Source: Neisseria lisongii (GTDB lineage Bacteria; Pseudomonadota; Gammaproteobacteria; Burkholderiales; Neisseriaceae). From it: a DNA stretch of 64,000 bases. The position numbers and the translations under genes are program-made. The stretch is taken from the NCBI RefSeq assembly GCF_028463985.1, contig NZ_CP116766.1, positions 310,001-374,000 of the forward strand, given 5' to 3'. Numbering within the stretch: position 1 is the first letter of the stretch; each line of letters begins with the position of its first letter. Shown here one piece after another: positions 27,712 through 33,915 of the stretch. A model generated the notes under the pieces. It did not search any database. It was given only the letters and a program-made list of their open reading frames with translations, and had not been told where the DNA came from.

Positions 27712-27815
27712 GTGGATTCACTTTAAAAGTAGTACAAGGCGGTGAGCCGAAGACAGTACAGGTAGTACGGCAAGGCGAGCCAACGCTGTAATACTTTTAA
27801 AGTGAATTCACGATA
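27708..27815. repeat. Correia-like element, 108-base short form, arm ACTTTAAAAGTA
   Basis: Arms TATAGTGGATTCACTTTAAAAGTA and TACTTTTAAAGTGAATTCACGATA are nearly perfect complements. The core (ACAAGGCGGTGAGCC, ACAGTACAGGTAGTACGG, GCGAGCCAACGC) is the reverse orientation of the other copies and lacks the AT-rich middle. This corresponds to the well-known short Correia form. Confidence 0.88.
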
Positions 27816-27866
27816 CAGTCCGAATTTGGACATATCTCCTACCGTTACTGATTATAGAAAAAGCAG

Positions 27867-27899
27867 CCCGAAAATACATCAGGCTGCTTTTTTTATATT
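27867..27899 (-). terminator. Terminator of tRNA-Pro
   Basis: AAAGCAGCCCGAAAATACATCAGGCTGCTTT hairpin directly below the CCA end on the minus strand, with poly-A giving poly-U in the transcript. The same hairpin follows the broken tRNA copy at 40026. Confidence 0.88.
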
Positions 27900-27976
27900 T
27901 GGTCGGAATGAGAGGATTCGAACCTCCGACCCCCTGCACCCCATGCAGGTGCGCTACCAGGCTGCGCTACATTCCG
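27900..27976 (-). tRNA. tRNA-Pro (anticodon GGG), CCA encoded
   Basis: Read on the minus strand: acceptor CGGAATG/CATTCCG, D arm GCGC-AGCCTGGTA-GCGC, anticodon stem CCTGC/GCAGG with loop ATGGGGT (anticodon GGG), T arm with TTCGAAT, discriminator A and encoded CCA. All four stems close, so this copy should be functional. A second copy lacking its anticodon loop lies in the opposite orientation at 39948. Confidence 0.96.
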
Positions 27977-28110
27977 ATTGGGAAATCGGGATTATAAGCA
28001 TTCTGATGCGGTTTGGCAAATGGATTGTTAGAAAGAGCGGATGAATTGTGTTTGGAATGTGCTGGAAATTCGGTGGATTAACTATAGTAATCCACCATAT
28101 CCTAAAACCG

Positions 28111-28146
28111 CAATGCCGTCTGAAAATCGGATTTTCAGACGGCATT
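28111..28146. terminator. AT-DUS-pair terminator of ccoI
   Basis: AATGCCGTCTGAAAATC and GATTTTCAGACGGCATT pair with a minimal loop, between ccoI and the tRNA gene. Confidence 0.75.
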
Positions 28147-28202
28147 GTGATAAAAAGCCTGCGCAAATCTGTTTGGTAACGGTTTTTGTGAGCCGCTCAT
28201 GA

Positions 28203-30662
28203 TTATGTTTTGCGTTTTAGCAGGCGCAGGGCGTTGGCGACGACGACCAGTGAGCTGGCGCTCATGCCGAGGGCGGCGATCCAGGGTTGGACGTAGCCGA
28301 ATACGGCGAGGGGGACGGCGATGATGTTGTAGGCGCTGGCCCAGCTGAGGTTTTGCTGGATAATCCGCCGTGTTTTTTTGGCACGCTCTATCATCATTGG
28401 CAAGACCCGTAAGTCGTCGTTGAGTAAGACGACATCGGCACCGTCCCGGGCAACATCGGCACCTTCGGCAACGGCAACGGATACGTCCGCCTGCACCAAA
28501 ACGGGGGCATCGTTGATGCCGTCGCCGACCATCAATACTTTGCGGCCGGTGCGCTGCAGTGCGGCAACGTAGGCGAGTTTGTCTTCGGGGGCAGCTTCGG
28601 CTTGGTGGGCATCTAGGTTTAAGGCGGCGGCGACGGCGGCAACGGCGGCTTGGCGGTCGCCGCTCAACAGGTGCAGGCGGATGCCTTGTGCTTTGAGGGC
28701 GGAAATCATGTGTTCGGCGCCGTTTTTGATTTCGTCTTCGAGCAAAAAGGCCGTCTGAAAACCGCTTTGGTTGCCGAGAAAGACCATGCTTCCGTTGTGT
28801 TCGATGGCGGCACAGGGCGGCAATGCACCGGCGATTTCGGCGACAAATCCGGCTCGTCCCAATGCCCAGATTTGGCTTTCGCCGTTAATGGTGAGGTGGG
28901 CGCTGACACCGTGTCCGACACGGTTGATTTGGCGGGCGATTTGGATTTCGGCGGCTTCGCTGCTGTTTTCGGGCGTGTGGCGCAGAATGGCTTTGGCAAT
29001 CGGATGTTCCGATTGTTGTTCGAGGGCTTGGGCAATCTGCAGGCCGATGCCGGTTTTCAGACGGCCTAGGGCGACAATGCGGCTGACGGTGAGTTCGCCT
29101 CGGGTGAGGGTGCCAGTTTTGTCGAAGACGACATCATCGATTTGCGCCAGTGTTTCCAGACTTTGGCTACCGCTGATCAATACGCCTTCGCCCGCCAATG
29201 CGCCGGTGGAAGCGGCGAGTGCAGTCGGTGTGGCCAGCGACAGGGCGCACGGGCAGGTAATCACCAACAGGGCAACGGTAATCCATAAGGCGGTTTGGGC
29301 ATCGGCGTAGAAAGTCCAGCCGATAAATACCGGCACAGCCAGCAGCAATTCGGTGAACACAAAGGTCGAAGCGTATTTTTCGGCCAACTCGGCAATGCGG
29401 GGTTTTTGTGCCAAAGCACGGTCGAGCAGTTTGACGATGTGCGACAGGCGGGTGTTGCCGCCCACGGAATCAGTGCGGACAATCAGCGGACCGGAAGCGT
29501 TGAGCGTACCGGCGGTGATTTTGTCGTTGGTGCGTTTGGCGACGGGCAAACTTTCGCCGGTGAGCATGGCTTCATTGACTTCGCTTTCGCCGGATAAAAC
29601 CGTGCCGTCCACCGGAATCACTTCGCCCGGTTTCACCAAAATCACATCGCCGACCGAGAGCTTGGCCACCACGGCTTCTTCGCTCTCTTGGCTTTCGGGA
29701 TAGCGGCCGAGTTTGTGGCAGAATGCGGGAACAAGTTTGACCAGCCGTTCGGCAGCGTCGCCTGCTTTGCGGCGGGCAATCTGTTCCATAAAACGGCCGC
29801 CGAGCAGGAAAAACATCAGCATGGCAATGGATTCAAAATACATGCCTTCTCCGGCATTGGTCGCCACGCTGTACAAACCGGCGACAAACATCATCACCAC
29901 CGCCAATGCAATCGGCGTATCCATGCTGACACGGCGGTTTTTCAAATCCCGCCATGCGCCCTGATAAAACGGCTGGGCGCTGTAAAACACCACCGGCAGC
30001 ACCATCAGCAGGCCGCTCCAGTGCAAAACCTGCAAATACATCGGCTCGATGTCGTTGCCGTAAAGATAGGTCGGAATGGCAAACATCATGGTCTGCATCA
30101 TGCCCATGCCCGCCACCGCCAGCCGCACGATAAACTGTTTGCGTTCTTTCTGCGTCTGCACTTCCATTTTTTGGGCATCATACGGCGAAGCGGAATAGCC
30201 GCTGGACTGAATCCGCAGCAGAATATCCGACAGGGCGATGCGGCTGTTGTCCCACACCACTCTTGCCCGATGGGTGCTGTAATTCAAATCCACCCGCACC
30301 ACGCCTTCGAGCCGCAGCAACTGCTGTTCAATCAGCCACACGCAGGCGGCGCAGGTAATGCCGCTGAGCATCAATACGATTTCACGCTCGTCTCCGGCAC
30401 CGTGTTCCACAAATCCCGCCTGCATTTCGGGCAGATCGTAGAGTTTGAGCTGATCCAAAATATCCTGAGGCGGCAGGGCGGCCTGTTCGGCTTCGGCGGT
30501 ACGCTGTTTGTAGTAATTGCCCAAACCGGCATCGATAATGCTCTGCGCCACCGCCTGACAGCCGGCGCAACAGGTTTCGTGTTCCCGCCCTTCAAAAGTT
30601 ACAGGCAGGTGGATACTTTCCGGCACATCAAGGCCGCAGTGAAAGCAGTTTTTTTTCATCAT
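28203..30662 (-). CDS. ccoI: Copper-translocating P-type ATPase, CcoI/FixI type
   Basis: An 819-residue P1B ATPase. The N-terminus has a cysteine-rich zinc-ribbon-like block (C-F-H-C and C-C-A-G-C, residues 6-36), then a heavy-metal domain with the G-I-T-C-A-A-C site near 100. Eight membrane segments follow, with the metal motif C-P-C in T-C-P-C-A-L-S, the phosphorylation motif D-K-T-G-T-L-T and G-D-G-I-N-D-A-P. This layout is that of CcoI/FixI, which supplies copper for cbb3 oxidase. No ccoS or ccoNOP genes are adjacent. The promoter is an FNR site shared with a divergent small gene. Confidence 0.9.
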   Translation of the reverse strand: MMKKNCFHCGLDVPESIHLPVTFEGREHETCCAGCQAVAQSIIDAGLGNYYKQRTAEAEQAALPPQDILDQLKLYDLPEMQAGFVEHGAGDEREIVLMLSGITCAACVWLIEQQLLRLEGVVRVDLNYSTHRARVVWDNSRIALSDILLRIQSSGYSASPYDAQKMEVQTQKERKQFIVRLAVAGMGMMQTMMFAIPTYLYGNDIEPMYLQVLHWSGLLMVLPVVFYSAQPFYQGAWRDLKNRRVSMDTPIALAVVMMFVAGLYSVATNAGEGMYFESIAMLMFFLLGGRFMEQIARRKAGDAAERLVKLVPAFCHKLGRYPESQESEEAVVAKLSVGDVILVKPGEVIPVDGTVLSGESEVNEAMLTGESLPVAKRTNDKITAGTLNASGPLIVRTDSVGGNTRLSHIVKLLDRALAQKPRIAELAEKYASTFVFTELLLAVPVFIGWTFYADAQTALWITVALLVITCPCALSLATPTALAASTGALAGEGVLISGSQSLETLAQIDDVVFDKTGTLTRGELTVSRIVALGRLKTGIGLQIAQALEQQSEHPIAKAILRHTPENSSEAAEIQIARQINRVGHGVSAHLTINGESQIWALGRAGFVAEIAGALPPCAAIEHNGSMVFLGNQSGFQTAFLLEDEIKNGAEHMISALKAQGIRLHLLSGDRQAAVAAVAAALNLDAHQAEAAPEDKLAYVAALQRTGRKVLMVGDGINDAPVLVQADVSVAVAEGADVARDGADVVLLNDDLRVLPMMIERAKKTRRIIQQNLSWASAYNIIAVPLAVFGYVQPWIAALGMSASSLVVVANALRLLKRKT

Positions 30663-30791
30663 GGATCAACCGTTATCGGAAAAAGGCGGCGCACGCAGCG
30701 CACGCAGATGTTCAGTATTTTACACAAACGCAGGGCGGCTTCAATTTATTTCTGATTGATGGCGAATGCACAATACAAGATAATCTTCCCG

Positions 30792-30861
30792 ATTATCCGG
30801 CAAAACACTGAAATCCGGTTTGATATACATCATTGACCCGCAGCCGTTTCGCCTGCATACT
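30792..30861. promoter_or_regulatory. Bidirectional FNR-type promoter
   Basis: TTGATATACATCAT at 30820-30833 matches the FNR consensus except for the last base. A minus-strand -10 GATAAT lies at 30797-30792 (toward ccoI) and a plus-strand -10 CATACT at 30856-30861 (toward the 37-residue gene). Each hexamer puts the site centre exactly 41.5 bases before the predicted start, the class II activation position, on both sides. Confidence 0.7.
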
Positions 30862-30891
30862 TCGGCAAACCCATCATCAACGGATAGCGAA

Positions 30892-31005
30892 ATGTTTGAC
30901 CGACTGATGCCCCTTTTTGCCGTCATCGGCGTGTTTTCTTCCCTGCTGTATCTGATTTTGGCGGCGTGGGCGGTGTATCGGAAACTGTTCAAAAAACGCC
31001 GCTGA
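30892..31005 (+). CDS. 37-residue single-pass membrane protein, unknown
   Basis: Starts M-F-D-R-L-M-P-L-F-A, contains one hydrophobic helix (about residues 6-28) and ends in a basic tail K-L-F-K-K-R-R, so the C-terminus should face the cytoplasm. The frame is open 24 codons upstream, but that would cover the predicted transcript start near 30868, so the ATG at 30892 is preferred. It lies 59 bases after an FNR-type site that also faces ccoI. A link to anaerobic or micro-oxic respiration is inferred. An opposing 103-residue frame here is less convincing. Confidence 0.5.
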   Translation: MFDRLMPLFAVIGVFSSLLYLILAAWAVYRKLFKKRR

Positions 31006-31017
31006 CACCGGCAGCAG

Positions 31018-31079
31018 GCCGTCTGAAAATTATCATGATTTTCCGTTTGCACACGGCGGATCGATTTTCAGACGGCCTG
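31018..31079. terminator. DUS-pair terminator of hflX and the small gene
   Basis: AGGCCGTCTGAAAAT and ATTTTCAGACGGCCT flank about 30 bases between the convergent 37-residue gene and hflX. Confidence 0.6.
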
Positions 31080-32273
31080 ACCGTTTTCAATCAGCGCATA
31101 TTCCGTCATCGCTTCCCGCAATTCGGGCAGGCCTGCGGCTTTTGCAACCGAAACATACACCGCCGCCGCTTTGCCGCCTGCGTTGCGGACAATACCCGCT
31201 TGCCGTTTGTCTGGCGGCAGCAAATCGATTTTGTTATACACCAAAAGCTGCGGAATGTGTTCCGCCCCGATTTCCCGCAATACTTCGTTCACATCGTCTA
31301 TTTGCCGTTCGCATTCGGGATTGGACGCATCGACGACGTGCAGCAGCACATCGGCCAGTGCCGTTTCTTCCAGCGTGGCTGAAAATGCCGATACCAATTT
31401 GTGCGGCAAATCCCGCACAAAGCCCACAGTGTCGCTCAAAATCACGCTGGCTTCATGGCTGAGAAACAGCCGCCGTGCGGTGGTATCGAGCGTGGCGAAC
31501 AGTTGGTCTTGCGCCAACACGTCTGCTTTGGTTAAGCGGTTGAACAGGCTGGACTTTCCGGCATTGGTGTAGCCGACGATGGCAAAGGTTTTCAGACGGC
31601 CTTGCTGACGGGATTTGCGGCGGGTGGCACGCTGTTTTTTCACTTCCTGAAGCTGTTTTTTTAAGGCGGCGATTTTTTGGGCAATCAGGCGGCGGTCGGT
31701 TTCCAACTGCGTTTCACCCGGCCCCTTCATGCCGATGCCGCCTTTTTGGCTCTGCAAATGCCCGTAGCCCCGAACCAGCCGCCCGCTCAAATGCGAAAGC
31801 TGCGCCAGTTCTACCTGCAGCTTGCCTTCCTGCGACTGCGCCCGTTTGGCAAAAATCGCCAAAATCAGCCCGACCCGATCCAAAACACGGCATTGCAGCG
31901 CTTTTTCCAGATTGCGTTCCTGCGTCGGCGTGAGTTCGTGGTTAAACACCGCCAGCTCGATATTGTGCTGCTTGACCGCCGCCGCCAGTTCTTCCGCTTT
32001 GCCGTTACCGACAAAATACGCCGTCTGCGCCCGATCCCGCTTAGATGTTTCGACCTGCACCAAATCGCCGCCGGCGGCTTTGACCAGCTCGGCCGCTTCC
32101 GCCAAGGCCGTCTGAAAATCGGCCTGACGGCGCTCGTTGCTACCGGCATAATCAGCGTCCAACATCACGCCGACCAACATCACCCGTTCGGGTTTTTCCA
32201 AGGATTTATCGACTGAAAATAGGTTTTTTCTGCTCAAGGGAATGCCTCTGTCGGATATGATTTCAGACGGCAT
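31068..32273 (-). CDS. hflX: Ribosome-associated GTPase HflX
   Basis: A GTPase that splits stalled ribosomes under stress. The N-terminal HflX domain, the glycine-rich K-G-G-I-G-M-K-G-P-G-E-T-Q-L-E segment, P-loop G-Y-T-N-A-G-K-S-S, D-T-V-G-F and N-K-I-D are all present. The start is uncertain: ATG 32273 lies inside an AT-type uptake sequence (ATGCCGTCTGAA reads M-P-S-E), giving 401 residues. An internal ATG at 32180 gives M-L-V-G-V-M-L-D-A and is possible. The last codons reach the terminator stem. Confidence 0.92.
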   Translation of the reverse strand: MPSEIISDRGIPLSRKNLFSVDKSLEKPERVMLVGVMLDADYAGSNERRQADFQTALAEAAELVKAAGGDLVQVETSKRDRAQTAYFVGNGKAEELAAAVKQHNIELAVFNHELTPTQERNLEKALQCRVLDRVGLILAIFAKRAQSQEGKLQVELAQLSHLSGRLVRGYGHLQSQKGGIGMKGPGETQLETDRRLIAQKIAALKKQLQEVKKQRATRRKSRQQGRLKTFAIVGYTNAGKSSLFNRLTKADVLAQDQLFATLDTTARRLFLSHEASVILSDTVGFVRDLPHKLVSAFSATLEETALADVLLHVVDASNPECERQIDDVNEVLREIGAEHIPQLLVYNKIDLLPPDKRQAGIVRNAGGKAAAVYVSVAKAAGLPELREAMTEYALIENGQAV

Positions 32274-32303
32274 GTTCAGGCCATGCCGTCTGAAAATACG
32301 TTT

Positions 32304-32381
32304 TATCGTGAAATCACACAAAGCACGACGGCGTTGGCTTTGCCTTGCCGACTTGTATGGTTTTGGGCTGATTTCACTATG
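32304..32381. repeat. Minimal Correia-like element, arm TGAAATCA-type
   Basis: 78 bases: left TATCGTGAAATCACACAAAGCA, right complement CATAGTGAAATCAGCCCAAAACC, with core ACGGCGTTGGCTTTGCCTTGCCG. It lies between psd and hflX. Confidence 0.7.
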
Positions 32382-32442
32382 TCGTGAATGAGTGAAACCG
32401 GTTCAGCCACCCATTCACAATCGTGCGGACAAGCAAATGCCG

Positions 32443-33228
32443 TCAGTCTTTAAATTCCTGCGCCACAGCATGGCGCACTTTCTCGGCAGCGGCTTCGATT
32501 TCCGCCTGTGCCACTTCGGTATTCGGGCGGGAAGCGGTTTCGGCAGCAGCTTCGGTTTGCGGTGCGGCAGCTTCAGGTGCGGTCAGCGGCAGATGTGCCA
32601 ACACCGTGCTTACGCCGGTAACTTTGTCGCCAATCACCACTTTCGCCTGCGCATCAACCGGCAGGTAAACATCGACTCTCGAACCGAAGCGGATAAAGCC
32701 GTAACGCTCGCCGCGGCTCAAACGGCTACCGGGTGTGGTGTAACACAAAATTCGGCGGGCCACCAAGCCGGCCACTTGGACAAAGGTGATTTTGCGGCCG
32801 GAAGCCGTGGTCGCCAATACGGCGTTGCGCTCGTTTTCCACGCTGGCTTTGTCCAAATCGGCATTTAAAAACTTGCCTTTGTTGTATTCCACCGCTTCAA
32901 CGGTACAATCCGCCGGTGCTTTTTGCGAATGGACGTTAAACACGTTCATAAAAATGCTGATTTTCAGCGCTTCGGTATGGCGGTAAGGGTCGGTCGCACG
33001 CTCGACCACCACCACCCGTCCGTCCACCGGACTCAACACGGCTTCTGGGTCTTGCGGAATCGGGCGGGACGGATCGCGGAAAAACTGTAAGGCAAACACG
33101 GTAAACAGCCAAAACGGCAGCGCCAGCCAGCCGCAGCAGAAACTCAGCAGCACGCTCAATAAAAATGCAATGCCGATAATCGGCCAACCTTCTCTGGCAA
33201 TAATCGGGTGGGGATAAAAATGCTTCAT
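32443..33228 (-). CDS. psd: Phosphatidylserine decarboxylase proenzyme
   Basis: A 261-residue membrane-associated enzyme that makes phosphatidylethanolamine. Two hydrophobic segments near the N-terminus (about 13-47), then S-P-V-D-G-R-V, F-M-N-V-F-N-V-H-S and R-F-G-S-R-V-D, where the G-S bond self-cleaves to form the pyruvoyl group. This is the short (archaetidylserine-like) class. The last 45 or so residues are a low-complexity Ala/Glu-rich tail beyond the catalytic domain, unusual for the enzyme. It lies upstream of hflX on the same strand, with a repeat between. Confidence 0.93.
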   Translation of the reverse strand: MKHFYPHPIIAREGWPIIGIAFLLSVLLSFCCGWLALPFWLFTVFALQFFRDPSRPIPQDPEAVLSPVDGRVVVVERATDPYRHTEALKISIFMNVFNVHSQKAPADCTVEAVEYNKGKFLNADLDKASVENERNAVLATTASGRKITFVQVAGLVARRILCYTTPGSRLSRGERYGFIRFGSRVDVYLPVDAQAKVVIGDKVTGVSTVLAHLPLTAPEAAAPQTEAAAETASRPNTEVAQAEIEAAAEKVRHAVAQEFKD

Positions 33229-33315
33229 GCGATTGTTGTCCTTATAAAAGATAAAGTTTGTGCCATTATAGCGGATTCTCGGCGGAAATGCCCTTAACGG
33301 CGGATATTTTCCGCA

Positions 33316-33359
33316 AGGCCGTCTGAAAATCGGGTAAAGGGGCGGTTTTCAGACGGCTT
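33316..33359. other. Inverted DUS pair between psd and the small membrane genes
   Basis: AAGGCCGTCTGAAAATCG and GGTTTTCAGACGGCTT pair around a short loop. It lies upstream of psd and downstream of the 26-residue gene, so it probably acts as a second terminator for that gene. Confidence 0.55.
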
Positions 33360-33365
33360 GATAAT

Positions 33366-33396
33366 GAAAAATCCGCAAGAAAAATATCTTGCGGAC
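33366..33396 (-). terminator. Terminator of the small membrane-protein operon
   Basis: On the minus strand TCCGCAAGA/TCTTGCGGA with an AT loop and a TTTTTCATT tail, eight bases after the stop of the 26-residue gene. Confidence 0.88.
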
Positions 33397-33402
33397 GGGA
33401 AA

Positions 33403-33483
33403 TCAGTTTTCATTATGGATTTTATTTGCCATATAGGCGATAAATCCGCCGATTAATGCAAAAACAATTAAGCCGAATGTCAT
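33403..33483 (-). CDS. 26-residue hydrophobic peptide, coupled to the upstream gene
   Basis: Begins M-T-F-G-L-I-V-F-A-L-I-G-G-F and ends A-N-K-I-H-N-E-N: one membrane helix with a polar C-terminus. Its ATG overlaps the stop of the preceding gene (ATGA), and AAAGGA stands at good spacing in front. A strong intrinsic terminator follows at once. The ribosome site, coupling and terminator together argue that this very short frame is real. I recognise no family. Confidence 0.6.
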   Translation of the reverse strand: MTFGLIVFALIGGFIAYMANKIHNEN

Positions 33484-33710
33484 TTTCGATCCTTTCGCTG
33501 TAAAGTCTGTCTGAACAGGCGGCCGCCTAACAAACAAGTGTAAATCCCTGTTAATAATAGCAGAGAATTAAAGAATTTTAACGGAAAAGGGTCTGTGCCA
33601 TATAGTACCACTGGAATTGCCAAAATTGCTACCTTAGCAACATCATCTGCTAATTTTGCCCAAGCTTCCAAGCTGGCATTTTCTATGGGGCGTTTAAACA
33701 AATTATACAT
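33480..33710 (-). CDS. 76-residue small membrane protein, unknown
   Basis: Starts M-Y-N-L-F-K-R-P-I at ATG 33710 behind an excellent ribosome site (GGAAAGGAG). A TTG ten codons upstream is open but lacks such a site. An amphipathic start (A-W-A-K-L-A-D-D-V-A-K) precedes two hydrophobic segments (about 27-40 and 47-63) and a basic tail. It is convergent with nothing and divergent from uvrA, with a spacer of about 200 bases. Together with the 26-residue gene it forms a two-gene transcript. No homologue comes to mind. Confidence 0.65.
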   Translation of the reverse strand: MYNLFKRPIENASLEAWAKLADDVAKVAILAIPVVLYGTDPFPLKFFNSLLLLTGIYTCLLGGRLFRQTLQRKDRK

Positions 33711-33915
33711 ACCGCTCCTTTCCAGAAAATTCATGCCCAAGCATACTGGTTTTACTTGTATTTATCAAGACAACTCCTCAAACAACCCCATTCAGACCGC
33801 TCCGATAAAGTGCTACAATGGCGGATTATTTCAAACCGCCGCTGCGTTTGACGCAAGGCTGTTTTTCGGATTTTCAGACGGCCTTCGCCGACCATCAGCA
33901 GGAAGCAGCAAGATT

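Noticed and set aside
29688..30755. 355-codon open frame antisense to ccoI
   Set aside because: Same shadow pattern; the ccoI frame has full motif support.
30741..31052. 103-codon minus-strand frame between ccoI and hflX
   Set aside because: It runs through an uptake sequence at its start and across the FNR promoter; the opposite-strand 37-residue frame fits the promoter geometry better.
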